DNA of 64,000 bases from Halorubrum sp. BV1 (lineage in GTDB: Archaea; Halobacteriota; Halobacteria; Halobacteriales; Haloferacaceae). Positions within the stretch are counted from its first letter, which is position 1. The number at the start of each line of letters is the position of its first letter. This document shows positions 8,035-16,471 of the stretch, piece after piece. Below the pieces are notes generated by a model. That model saw only the letters and a list, made by a program, of their open reading frames with translations, ran no database searches and was not told the origin of the DNA. The position numbers and the translations under genes were made by a program. Location: assembly GCF_000746205.1 (NCBI RefSeq), contig NZ_JQKV01000002.1, positions 248,001-312,000 of the forward strand, given 5' to 3'.

Positions 8035-9327
8035 ATGGATGTCGACCTCGGCAACACGGTAGAGACGACACCGGGCGTCACGAATGAGACGCTCGACCGA
8101 CTCGACGACCGCGTCGCAGACGCACACGACCGGATCACGGCCGGCATGGACTCAGACGAGTTCGGATACGCCGCACTGACGCTCCCGGAGACGACGGATC
8201 CGGCGGAGATCCGTGCGGTGGCAGAGCAGTTTGACCGCCCCGCGGCCGTACTCACGGTCGGCATCGGCGGGAGCGCGCTCGGCGCGGCGGCGATCGCGGA
8301 CGCGCTGGAGAGCGACGTCGACGCGTACTTCCTCGACAACGTCGATCCGGACGCGGTCGAGACGCTGCTCGCGGACCTGCCGCTCTCTGAGACGGTCGTC
8401 AACGTCGTGTCCAAGTCGGGAACGACCGCCGAGACGCTCGCGAACTTCCTCGTCGTTCGCGACGCCATGACCGAAGCGGACGTCGACTGGACCGAACGGA
8501 CCATCGTCACGACCGGAGAGGAGGGGAACCTCCGATCGCTGGCCGACGAGCACGGCCTGCCGGCGCTCGACGTTCCCGACGGGGTTCCGGGGCGGTTCAC
8601 CGCGCTTTCGACGGTCGGGCTCACCGTGCCGGCGCTGCAGGGCCACGACATCGAGGCAGTGCTCGCCGGCGGTCGAGACGGGATGGACGCGCTCGCAGGC
8701 TCGCTGTACGAGTCGCCCGCGTACGCGTACGGTGCGGTCGCGTACGCGCTGGCCGAGCGCGGTGCGCTCACGAACGCCGTGATGCCGTACGCCGAGTCGC
8801 TGGAGACGTTCGCCGAGTGGTTCGCCCAGTTGTGGGCGGAGAGTCTGGGCAAAGACGGTCTCGGACAGACGCCGGCCCGCGCGCTGGGCGCGACCGACCA
8901 GCACTCCCAGCTACAGTTGTACCGCGCCGGTCCCCCGGACAAGCTCGTCTCCCTTATCCGACCCACGGAACGGGCGGAGACGGCGATCCCGGAGACCGAC
9001 CTCGACGGGCTCGCGTACCTCGGCGGCTCGTCGCTCGGCGATCTGCTCGACGCGGAGTTCGAGGCGACGGAGGCGAGCCTCGCGGCCGCAGACGTGCCGA
9101 ACATCCGCGTCGAGATCGACCGGGTCGACGAACGGAGTCTCGGCGAACTGCTGTACGGCATGGAGGCCGCCTGCGTGCTCTACGGCGAGCTGGCGAGCGT
9201 CTCGACGTTCACGCAGCCGGCGGTCGAGTGGGGGAAGAAGGCGGCCCGGGGGGTACTCGGCGGCGGCGACTTTCCGGAGGCCGACGCCGTGGCCGACAAG
9301 CGCGAACTGCGGATCGAGCGGTCCTGA
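8035..9327 (+). CDS. pgi: Glucose-6-phosphate isomerase
   Basis: Interconverts glucose-6-phosphate and fructose-6-phosphate in gluconeogenesis and sugar catabolism. The 430-residue protein has the two SIS-fold halves of the PGI superfamily: TVGIGGSALGAAA (~74-86) and VVSKSGTTAETLANF (~123-137), plus GLGQTPARALGATDQHSQLQLY, which carries the His/Gln region of the active site. Length is normal for archaeal PGI-superfamily enzymes. A CTTAAG box (8006-8011) about 25 nt before the ATG suits a leaderless start. Confidence 0.95.
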   Translation: MDVDLGNTVETTPGVTNETLDRLDDRVADAHDRITAGMDSDEFGYAALTLPETTDPAEIRAVAEQFDRPAAVLTVGIGGSALGAAAIADALESDVDAYFLDNVDPDAVETLLADLPLSETVVNVVSKSGTTAETLANFLVVRDAMTEADVDWTERTIVTTGEEGNLRSLADEHGLPALDVPDGVPGRFTALSTVGLTVPALQGHDIEAVLAGGRDGMDALAGSLYESPAYAYGAVAYALAERGALTNAVMPYAESLETFAEWFAQLWAESLGKDGLGQTPARALGATDQHSQLQLYRAGPPDKLVSLIRPTERAETAIPETDLDGLAYLGGSSLGDLLDAEFEATEASLAAADVPNIRVEIDRVDERSLGELLYGMEAACVLYGELASVSTFTQPAVEWGKKAARGVLGGGDFPEADAVADKRELRIERS

Positions 9328-9408
9328 ATCGGGCTCCGCGAGTACCGAGAGGCGGACCGGGCGAGCGGTTCCGGAGCGCCTAACACGTCGTGTGCCCAAC
9401 GGGCACCA

Positions 9409-10134
9409 ATGACGGACGACCTCCCGGTTTCGGTCGACCGACTGGTCCACGTTGCGAGCGCGGTGTTCGCGCTCGTGTTCGCGCTCGTCCTTACCAGCCT
9501 GATCACGCAGTTGGTCACGTCGCTGGCGCTGCGAGTCGGCGTCGTCGCCGCGGACACGAACGCGTTCTCTCTCCTCCAGACCGCCGTGAGCTTCGCCGGG
9601 TTCCTCCCCGGCGTACTCGGGTATCTGGTGATAACGGACCAGCGCGCGCTCGTCTCGGCCTCGTGGCCGTCGGCCCGCGAGATCGGGATCGTTGCCGGTG
9701 GCGCCGTCCTCCTCTACGGGCTTCAAGTCGGGCTGTTGTTCGGGCTCCGATCGGTCGGGCTCGGGACGGGGCGGAACCCGGCGACGGTGGCCGCCGGCGA
9801 CCCGGTCGCGTACTACGCCGCGATGGTCGTCGTCTCGATCCTGCTCGTCGGGCCGGCGGAAGAGCTGCTGCTTCGCGGTGTCGTCCAAGGCGGGCTGCGG
9901 CGCTCGTTCGACGCCGCGCCGGCGATCGTGATCGCGGCCGTGATGTTCGGCGCGCTCCACGGGAGCGTCGAGGGGACCGTCCCCGAGCAGGTCGCGTACA
10001 TGGGGGTGACGATCGTTCTCGGCACGGTCCTCGGTGTGCTCTACGAGCGGACGGAGAACGTGCTGGTTCCCGGACTCGCCCACGGGCTGTACAACGCGAT
10101 CATCTTCGCGGGCCTGCTCTGGGGCGCGCTGTGA
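9409..10134 (+). CDS. CPBP-family intramembrane glutamic protease (Abi)
   Basis: A 241-residue membrane protein with about seven to eight hydrophobic helices. Family motifs are complete: EE at 151-152 followed by LLLR (Arg156), FGALHG (His184), and AHGLYN (His225, Asn229). These are the catalytic Glu and His residues of CAAX/CPBP (Rce1-like) membrane proteases. Substrates are unknown in haloarchaea; relatives process prenylated proteins or bacteriocin systems. Stands alone between pgi and the convergent nurA. Confidence 0.88.
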   Translation: MTDDLPVSVDRLVHVASAVFALVFALVLTSLITQLVTSLALRVGVVAADTNAFSLLQTAVSFAGFLPGVLGYLVITDQRALVSASWPSAREIGIVAGGAVLLYGLQVGLLFGLRSVGLGTGRNPATVAAGDPVAYYAAMVVVSILLVGPAEELLLRGVVQGGLRRSFDAAPAIVIAAVMFGALHGSVEGTVPEQVAYMGVTIVLGTVLGVLYERTENVLVPGLAHGLYNAIIFAGLLWGAL

Positions 10135-10183
10135 CGTGAGACGCGCCGCGGTGATGCGAGTGCGTCGTAGGCGTGCGGGCGCG

Positions 10184-10200
10184 TTGTGAACAGCTCACAA
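10184..10200. terminator. Short palindrome between convergent genes
   Basis: TTGTGA (10184-10189) and TCACAA (10195-10200) form a perfect 6-bp inverted repeat with a 5-nt spacer between the ends of the converging CPBP and nurA genes. A bidirectional end structure is possible, but there is no T-run, so support is weak. Confidence 0.25.
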
Positions 10201-10205
10201 GGGCA

Positions 10206-11504
10206 TCACAACGGAGTTTTCCCCCACCGGTGGTCGTCGTAGGTCGACTGCTGCTCGCTGTCGAATCGGTCCTCGAACGCCCGCCTGAGCGCAGACTTCT
10301 CCGTGGCCGCGATCCGGGCCAACTCGTCGGCCTTCGCTACGGCTGCCGGCGGCCCGCGAGACGCCGCCACGTCGGCGAGCACCTGCCGGGTGAGCCGCTC
10401 GCGGACGTCTCCGTCGCGGATGAACGCGTACGGGGCTTCCAGCTTGTACGTCACGTCGGTTCGCGGGTCGTAAAGGATCATAAACGTCGGCTCGTACAGT
10501 TCGGGGTCGAACTCGCGGTCGATGCCGAGCGCGTCGCGGTCGGCGGCCATCGTCTCGTCGGCCCCGCCGCGGCTGTGAAACCAAGTGGTGAAGGTGAGTT
10601 CGTCGTCGACGCGATCACCGCTCGCGTCAAGGTCGGCGCCGGACCCGCCGGCTCCGCTGGCGTCCGCGGGTCCGTCGGCGGCTCGTCGCTCCAGCAACCG
10701 GGTGAAAAGCGCGGTGTCGTCGGGCCACGGCGGCTCGACGCCGTTGCCGGCGAGCGCGCGCACGATCGTTCCGCTTGACGGGTTCTTTACGAAGCCGACG
10801 AGCGGCACGTCCCGCTCGACGAACCGTTCGACGAGCCGGACGTAGTTCTCGACGACCGCGCGCGGCTTCGCCTCGCGGGCGAGCGCGCCGAGTTCGGGAT
10901 TGCGGTCGTCCCACGTGAACAGCTCTTTGGGGTAGATGGGACCGTCGAGAACGAGGAGTTCGTCGACGCGGTCGGCGTGTTCGAGCGCGTGGGTTCCCTC
11001 GGCGAGGTATAAGGCGAGCGCGTGGACGACGCCTTCGGCGTACCGGTTCACCCGCGGCGCGTGGAGCACGCGCTGGCGGGTGTGGCCCTCGTCGCGCTCA
11101 GTCCAGTCCCCGTCGAAGTCGGCGGTCGAGTCGCCCGCGTGGACGGTCGCGACGATGGTGCGGTCGCGGTGGAGGTCGAGGTCCGTCGGCTCGCTCGCCA
11201 TCGCGGCGTGAGCCACGTCAACGACGAGCCCGTTCTTGAACGTCGTGGGGTTGATCGTCCCGGAGTCGAGCCCGTGGACCGTCTCGAACGGACGCTCGGC
11301 GAGCGCGGCGTCGTCGATCGGCGCGCGCCGTCGCTCGTGGTCGTCGACAGGCTCGATCACGGTGCGGCCGTCGCGGCGGAGGTCGGGTAGCCACTCGTCC
11401 CACACCGTTCCCGCGAGGTCGTCGTGGTCGGTCGTGTCCACGTCGCTCGCGATGCCGTACGCGAGCCGCGCGATGTTCTCGACGTGGATCGGATCGAGCG
11501 TCAC
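10206..11504 (-). CDS. nurA: NurA-domain DNA repair nuclease
   Basis: NurA is an Mn2+-dependent 5'-3' nuclease that works with the HerA translocase to resect double-strand breaks in archaea. The 432-residue protein shows the NurA motif GLDSGT (Asp80), the acidic strand LLVLDGPIYP in the middle, and the later TWFHSRGG and KLEAPYAF segments with the final DELARI region. A haloarchaeal insert (roughly 295-320) is Gly/Asp/Ala-rich. No herA is adjacent here, whereas the two are commonly paired in other archaea, so the partner must be elsewhere. Confidence 0.85.
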   Translation of the reverse strand: MTLDPIHVENIARLAYGIASDVDTTDHDDLAGTVWDEWLPDLRRDGRTVIEPVDDHERRRAPIDDAALAERPFETVHGLDSGTINPTTFKNGLVVDVAHAAMASEPTDLDLHRDRTIVATVHAGDSTADFDGDWTERDEGHTRQRVLHAPRVNRYAEGVVHALALYLAEGTHALEHADRVDELLVLDGPIYPKELFTWDDRNPELGALAREAKPRAVVENYVRLVERFVERDVPLVGFVKNPSSGTIVRALAGNGVEPPWPDDTALFTRLLERRAADGPADASGAGGSGADLDASGDRVDDELTFTTWFHSRGGADETMAADRDALGIDREFDPELYEPTFMILYDPRTDVTYKLEAPYAFIRDGDVRERLTRQVLADVAASRGPPAAVAKADELARIAATEKSALRRAFEDRFDSEQQSTYDDHRWGKTPL

Positions 11505-11702
11505 GGGTGTACTCCGGCCCGACCGGTCTTAAAATCGTTCGCTGAGGGAGGCGGGAAATCGGCGGAAGACGACACGGAACATCCCGGACGGGAGCCGATC
11601 GGCGTCGGTCCGGCCGCCTGTCGGCGAGAGAGCGGCTCTAGCAGTATCAGCGGAGATATTCGGGGGAGAACCTTCTTTGCCGGAATCGGTGGAGGTCACT
11701 CT

Positions 11703-13619
11703 ATGGCAGAGTCAGGAGTCGCGTCGGAAACGACGACCAACCAACCACAGGGGGCAGCCGAGAAGTTACGCGAGATTGTCAGGTACATTCCGGACGGAAG
11801 CTCGATGCCCGAGGAGATGTGGCGGCCGCGCCACCGGAACATCATGATTCTGATCGCGGTGCAGGTGCCGCTCCTCATCGCCCTGGGGCTGTACAGCGGA
11901 ACCGAATCGATCACCGGGGCGCAGATCCCCGCGACGCCGCTGTGGATGCTCGGCGGCTTCGCCGCAGTCATCCTCGGCACCGCGGGGCTGGCAAACGTCT
12001 CCCGGTTCAGCCGACGCCAGCGGACGGTGCTCACGACGTTGAGCCTCATGTCCGTCTCGATGGTGTTGGTGAAGCTATCGGGCGGTTACATCGAGGCGCA
12101 CTTCAGCTTCTTCGTGTTCGTCGCGGTGATCGCGCTGTACGAGGACTGGGTCCCGTTCGCCGTCGGCGTCGGATACGTGGCGATCGGTCACGGCGCGTTC
12201 AGCCTGATCGATTCGAGCCTCGTCTACAACCACACCGCGGCGATCGAGAACCCGATCATCTGGGGCGGCATTCACGCGTTCTTTGTCCTCGGGCTCGTGG
12301 GTGCGCTGATCGTCAACTGGTACTCCATCGAGAAGTCGCGCGAGGAGGCGCAGCGCCAACTCGACCTCGTCGCAGAGCAGAAATCGGAGATACAGGACGT
12401 AGAAGAGGCGAAAGCGGAGGTGGAAAAGCGCCGCGAGGAGGTCGAGTGGCTCAATCAGCACCTCGAAGCCAAGGCCGACGACTACAGCGCGGTGATGGAC
12501 CTCGCGGCCGACGGCGACCTCACGGTCCGGTTGGACGCCGAAAGCGAGAGCGAGGCCATGGAGCAGATCGGTTCCGCGTTCAACGAGATGATGGACGAGA
12601 TCGAGACGACGATGCAGGACGTCCAGTCGTTCGCCGGCGAGGTGTCCGCGGCCAGCGAAAAGACGGTCGATGGCGTGAACACGGCCGAGGCGCGCAGCGA
12701 AGACGTGAGCCGGTCCGTCACGGAGATCGCCGAGGGAGCCGACGAGCAGCGCGAGATGCTCGAACAGGTCTCTGGCGAGATGAACAACCTCTCTGCGACC
12801 ATCGAAGAGGTCGCGTCCTCGACGGAGACCGTCGCGGACGCGGCCCAGCAGACGGCGTCGATCGCCGACAAGGGACAGGACACCGCGAGCGAGGCGATCG
12901 ACAGCGTCCGAGGGTCACAGGACGCGATAGACGAGACGGCAGAAAAGGTCAGAGTCCTCGACGAGCGGATGGAGGACATCGGTGAGATCGTCGACCTGAT
13001 AAGCGACATCGCGGAGCAGACGAACCTGCTCGCGTTGAACGCGAACATCGAGGCCGCGCGGGCCGGCGGCACCGGCGGCGGAAGCGACGGATTCGCCGTC
13101 GTCGCCGACGAGGTGAAACAGCTCGCCGAAGAGACCCAAGAGGCGGCCCAAGAGATAGAAGAGCTCATCGCCGGCACGCAGGCGCAGACGCAGGCGACGG
13201 TCGATGAGGTCCGGACCGCCGAGGAGCACATGGAAGAGGGTGCCGAGGCCGTCAGGGACGCCGCAGACGCCTTCGCCGAGGTGGCGGACAACGCGGGCGA
13301 GACCGACGACGGGATCCGCGAGATCAGCAAGGCGACGGACGATCAGGCCGCGAGCACCGAGGAGACGGTGTCGATGGTCGAGGAGGTGGCGGGGATCAGC
13401 CGCTCGACCGCCGACGAGGCTGACGACGTCAGCGAGGCGGCAGACGAACAGCTCGCCGCCATGTCGCAGGCGACCGCGGAGGCCGGGTCGCTCGCCGAAC
13501 AGGCCGATCGGCTCCGGGCGCTCCTCCGGAAGTTCGACGTCGGATCGGAGTCGCCCGACGACCCGACAGCGACCGGGACGCGCACCGTCGCGATGGGTGA
13601 CGGCGGGCAGTCCGACTAA
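11703..13619 (+). CDS. Membrane chemotaxis transducer (Htr/MCP)
   Basis: A 638-residue methyl-accepting transducer. Residues ~40-220 form about six transmembrane helices without a large extracellular domain, and contain EAHFSFFVFVAVIALYEDW and a later GHGAF, a His-bearing membrane sensor module also seen in some bacterial MCPs and GGDEF proteins. A HAMP-like linker (~255-310, AADGDLTVRLD) leads into the signalling hairpin whose tip EQTNLLALNANIEAARAG contacts CheA/CheW. Ser/Thr/Glu-rich flanks are methylation helices. No che genes are near. The ATG at 11703 begins a plausible haloarchaeal N-terminus; longer upstream frames read basic non-coding sequence. Confidence 0.93.
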   Translation: MAESGVASETTTNQPQGAAEKLREIVRYIPDGSSMPEEMWRPRHRNIMILIAVQVPLLIALGLYSGTESITGAQIPATPLWMLGGFAAVILGTAGLANVSRFSRRQRTVLTTLSLMSVSMVLVKLSGGYIEAHFSFFVFVAVIALYEDWVPFAVGVGYVAIGHGAFSLIDSSLVYNHTAAIENPIIWGGIHAFFVLGLVGALIVNWYSIEKSREEAQRQLDLVAEQKSEIQDVEEAKAEVEKRREEVEWLNQHLEAKADDYSAVMDLAADGDLTVRLDAESESEAMEQIGSAFNEMMDEIETTMQDVQSFAGEVSAASEKTVDGVNTAEARSEDVSRSVTEIAEGADEQREMLEQVSGEMNNLSATIEEVASSTETVADAAQQTASIADKGQDTASEAIDSVRGSQDAIDETAEKVRVLDERMEDIGEIVDLISDIAEQTNLLALNANIEAARAGGTGGGSDGFAVVADEVKQLAEETQEAAQEIEELIAGTQAQTQATVDEVRTAEEHMEEGAEAVRDAADAFAEVADNAGETDDGIREISKATDDQAASTEETVSMVEEVAGISRSTADEADDVSEAADEQLAAMSQATAEAGSLAEQADRLRALLRKFDVGSESPDDPTATGTRTVAMGDGGQSD

Positions 13620-13660
13620 GAGAGCAGATCGCGGCCGACTCCGGCTCGAATCGACGCTCG

Positions 13661-13666
13661 TTTTTT
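13661..13666 (+). terminator. Oligo-T terminator after the transducer gene
   Basis: TTTTTT, 42 nt after the transducer stop codon and just before the end of the convergent gene at 13682; fits an archaeal U-tract terminator. Confidence 0.5.
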
Positions 13667-13681
13667 ACTCCACTCCCGCAT

Positions 13682-14095
13682 TCACTCCGCGCTCGTTTTT
13701 CGCTCCGCGTCGACGACGGCCGAAAACACCGGCAGCACGCGCTTGACCTGCGCGCCGTCCGCCACGAACACCAGCGTTCGCGGCGGTCGAACCGCCTTCG
13801 GTCTGACGCGGAGATCCGCGTCCGCCGCCGCGTCGGCCGCGTTCTCGACGGCCGCCCGAAACTCTATCCGAACGCGGTCGGGCTGGACGTACACGTCTGC
13901 GACGGGCGTTGGATCGCGTCCGTCCCCGGCGTCCAGACCGATCCGATAGGCGAGCGCGCCGTCGGCCGTCGGCTCCACGTCGGGGTCGGCGTCCGCGAGC
14001 GCGAGGTCGCGAAGCCGCCCCCCGTCGCCCGAGACCTCGGAGGCGAGGAGCTGTGCGATCCGGACGCCGTCGGTCAGGCGGTCCGAGACCATCAC
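13682..14095 (-). CDS. Haloarchaeal hypothetical protein
   Basis: A 137-residue acidic protein I cannot assign. It opens with a helical segment (SDRLTDGVRIAQLLASEVSG) and continues with alternating beta-like strands (ALAYRIGLDAG, VADVYVQPDRVRIEFRAAVENAAD) and ends in TLVFVADGAQVKRVLPVF. Its start overlaps the end of the DUF2240 gene by 4 nt (ATGA), so the two are almost certainly translationally coupled and functionally linked. Confidence 0.7.
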   Translation of the reverse strand: MMVSDRLTDGVRIAQLLASEVSGDGGRLRDLALADADPDVEPTADGALAYRIGLDAGDGRDPTPVADVYVQPDRVRIEFRAAVENAADAAADADLRVRPKAVRPPRTLVFVADGAQVKRVLPVFSAVVDAERKTSAE

Positions 14096-14664
14096 GCGCC
14101 CCCCGTCGGTTCGTCCGCTCCGTCCTCGGTACCGCCGTTCGCTTTCTCCTCGGTACCGCCGTTCGCTTTCTCCTCGGTACCGCCGTTCGCTTTCTCCTCC
14201 TCGCCGCCTCCACCGTTGCCTTCTGCGAGGTTGTCTCGGACGTCGGCCGCGAGACGCTCGACCGGAGCACCGTGCTCTTTCGCGTACAGCACCGCGGCGG
14301 CCTCGATGGTGACCGCGAGCGTCCGCTGGCGCTCGTTGATGCCGGCGACCGCGCGCTGTTTTTCGACGCCCGCGGAGACGATCGCGTCGAGCGCAGTCTC
14401 GAAGGTGGACTGCTCGCGGAGGATGGACTCGTCGGGCGTGAATCCCTCCGGAATCACCACGTCGTCGGGGTCGAACTGCGTCACGAGGTCGCCGTCGACC
14501 GCGTCGAGGAGCCCGCGGCCGACGGCGACGTCGACGAGCCGCTTCGCCTGGTCCGGCGAGAACCAGTCGCGATCGAGCGACAGCGCGACGACGAACTCGC
14601 CTTCGCCCAGCCGCTCTTTCGCTCGCTGTTTGAACGGGGCGGCGACGGCGACCTCTAGGCTCAT
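14092..14664 (-). CDS. DUF2240 family protein
   Basis: A 190-residue protein. Residues 1-~140 match the archaeal DUF2240 family: FKQRAKERLGEGEFVVALSLDRDWFSPDQAKRL, then LLDAVDGDLV, and a C-terminal helical stretch. The arrangement looks like a winged-helix domain. The tail contains three KANGGTEE-type repeats encoded by perfect 24-bp DNA repeats. ATG 14664 is chosen since the longer open frame upstream is Arg/Ser-rich shadow sequence. It is followed by a coupled hypothetical gene on the same strand. Molecular role unknown. Confidence 0.75.
   Translation of the reverse strand: MSLEVAVAAPFKQRAKERLGEGEFVVALSLDRDWFSPDQAKRLVDVAVGRGLLDAVDGDLVTQFDPDDVVIPEGFTPDESILREQSTFETALDAIVSAGVEKQRAVAGINERQRTLAVTIEAAAVLYAKEHGAPVERLAADVRDNLAEGNGGGGEEEKANGGTEEKANGGTEEKANGGTEDGADEPTGGA
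14125..14196. repeat. Three perfect 24-bp tandem repeats inside DUF2240 gene
   Basis: Units at 14125-14148, 14149-14172 and 14173-14196 are identical (each begins CTCGGTACCGCC). They keep the reading frame and encode three repeated Lys-Ala-Asn-Gly-Gly-Thr-Glu-Glu units in the disordered C-terminal tail; perfect identity implies recent expansion. Confidence 0.9.
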
Positions 14665-14749
14665 GTTCGAACTGGGGTGTAGCGACGGCGGTAAACCTAC
14701 CGAACCGCGGGTGTGGCGACCGGCCCCCCGGCTCGACCGGTCCGGGCCG

Positions 14750-16243
14750 TCAGTCGTCGTCCGTCGCGGCTCCGGCGGCTCCCGTTTCCCCCGAGCGGGG
14801 CGGGTCCTCGACCGACGTCTCGACTGCGTCCGCGGTCGGCGTCGACTCGATCGTGTGGCCGGTCGCCGCCATCGCGAACAGCGCGAGCGGCGACAAGAAC
14901 GCGAACAAAAAATACGGTGCGTACTCAAGCGTCGGGACGCCGGTGACGCCGGTCATGTACACCGCGCCGGCGTGCCACGGGAACAGCGCGCCGGTCGGCG
15001 TTCCGGCCGCCTCAACTGCGCGGGAGAGCTGGTCGCTGTCGAGCGCGAACTCGTCGTAGGTGTTTCGGAGCGTGACGCTCGGGAGGACGATGCTCATGTA
15101 CTGTTGAGCGGTGAGCGCGTTGATGACGATCGCCGAGACCCCCGTTCCGGCCACGAGGACGCCCGCGCTCCGGACGGCCGACGTGAACGCGTGGGCGATC
15201 ACCGCGAGAACTCCCGTGCGCTCCAGTATGCCGCCGAGCGACAGCGCGGCGACGACGACCGTGATCGTCCACGCCGAGCCGGTGAGTCCGCCCGTCGCGA
15301 GCAGGTCGTTCACCAGGTCGGAGCCCGATTCGGGGGCGGTCCCGTACATGAACGTGTCCCACGCGGCGACGAAGCCGGCCCCCTGCACGAGGACCGTCGT
15401 GAACACGCCGGCGAAGACGCCGGCGACGAGCGTCGGGAGCGCGGCATACCCGCGAAGCGCCAGTCCGAAGGTGACGGCGAGCGGGACGAACGCGACGACC
15501 GTGATCGCGTACGTCTCGCCGAGTGCGCCCTGAATTTCTGCGATCCGACCGGCCGGGATCTCGCCGCTCGCGCGGAGGCCGAGCGCGAGGAATCCGAGGA
15601 CTGCGACCCCGAAGGCGGCGACCGTACCGGTCCGCATCCGCCGGATGTGCGCGTACAGGTCGGTGTTCGTCACGCCCGCGGCGAGGTTCGTCGTGTCAGA
15701 GAGCGGCGACTGCTTGTCGCCCGCGTACGCCCCGGAGAGCACCGCTCCGACCGTCATCGGTGCAGGGACGCCGAGCCCCGCGCCGATTCCCACGAACGCG
15801 ACGCCGAGCGTGCCCACGGTGGTCCACGAGGAGCCGATAGCGAACGCGACGACGGCGGCGACGACCGCGGCCGCGGGGAGGAACGTCGCCGGCGAGAGGA
15901 CCTCCAGTCCGTAGTACATCAGCCCTGGAATCGTGCCGGCGCTGACCCACGTGGCGATCAGCCCGTAGATCGTGAAGATGATCAACAACGCCTGCAGGCC
16001 CATCACGAGCCCGTTCGCGATACCGTCGAACAGCTCGTCCCAGTCGTAGCCGAGCCAGAGACCGAACCCGCCGACCGCGGCGATACTCCAGAGCAGCGGG
16101 GCGTGCGGGTCGAGCCCCAGCACGGCCGACCCGACGCCGAGAAACGCCACGACGGCGACGATCGGTAGCAGCGCCGCCGCGAGGCTGGGTCGGCGATCCG
16201 GGTCGAGGTCGTCGTACGTGGTTGGGGTAAACGCGTCTGTCAT
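14750..16243 (-). CDS. nhaC: NhaC-type Na+/H+ antiporter
   Basis: A 497-residue polytopic transporter with about 11-12 helices. The NhaC signature region is clear: AFAIGSSWTTVGTLGVAFVG, then GAVLSGAYAGDKQSPLSDTTNLA, and the second inverted half NALTAQQYMSIVLPS with GAVYMTG. NhaC carriers exchange Na+ for H+ (some relatives exchange lactate/malate), a natural need in a halophile. ATG 16243 follows a good promoter; the in-frame start at 16312 would add an uncharacteristic Cys/Tyr-rich leader. C-terminal ~35 residues are an acidic cytoplasmic tail. Confidence 0.92.
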   Translation of the reverse strand: MTDAFTPTTYDDLDPDRRPSLAAALLPIVAVVAFLGVGSAVLGLDPHAPLLWSIAAVGGFGLWLGYDWDELFDGIANGLVMGLQALLIIFTIYGLIATWVSAGTIPGLMYYGLEVLSPATFLPAAAVVAAVVAFAIGSSWTTVGTLGVAFVGIGAGLGVPAPMTVGAVLSGAYAGDKQSPLSDTTNLAAGVTNTDLYAHIRRMRTGTVAAFGVAVLGFLALGLRASGEIPAGRIAEIQGALGETYAITVVAFVPLAVTFGLALRGYAALPTLVAGVFAGVFTTVLVQGAGFVAAWDTFMYGTAPESGSDLVNDLLATGGLTGSAWTITVVVAALSLGGILERTGVLAVIAHAFTSAVRSAGVLVAGTGVSAIVINALTAQQYMSIVLPSVTLRNTYDEFALDSDQLSRAVEAAGTPTGALFPWHAGAVYMTGVTGVPTLEYAPYFLFAFLSPLALFAMAATGHTIESTPTADAVETSVEDPPRSGETGAAGAATDDD

Positions 16244-16264
16244 GGCCACAGATATTCTTTTGAA

Positions 16265-16276
16265 GCATAAATATAT
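16265..16276 (-). promoter_or_regulatory. Promoter of nhaC
   Basis: On the minus strand ATATATTTATGC lies 22-33 nt before the ATG at 16243, the right distance for a TATA element of a leaderless transcript. It sits in a distinctly AT-rich patch (about 16250-16305). Confidence 0.5.
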
Positions 16277-16471
16277 CTCGAAATATGCGTGTAAAGTATA
16301 ACAATCGTTCATGCGCGTCGTCGCGATCGGTTCAGAACTGCGGTCCGGTCGCTGAGGCGTCCCCGCGGTCCGCCGTACGAGCTATCTTACCGCATCTGAC
16401 CGTGTGCCGCCGTGTCGCGCCGATGGACGAACGGACGGTCTTATACGCGTCGGTGGGCAAGAGTGACCAAC

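Noticed and set aside
7872..9161. 429-residue open frame on the minus strand opposite pgi
   Set aside because: Ser/Ala/Arg-rich shadow of a high-GC gene. The plus-strand frame is clearly pgi with intact motifs; no homology or start signals on the minus strand.
14216..16168. 650-residue open frame on the plus strand opposite DUF2240 and nhaC
   Set aside because: Arg/Asp-rich antisense read-through of two recognised genes with no family features.
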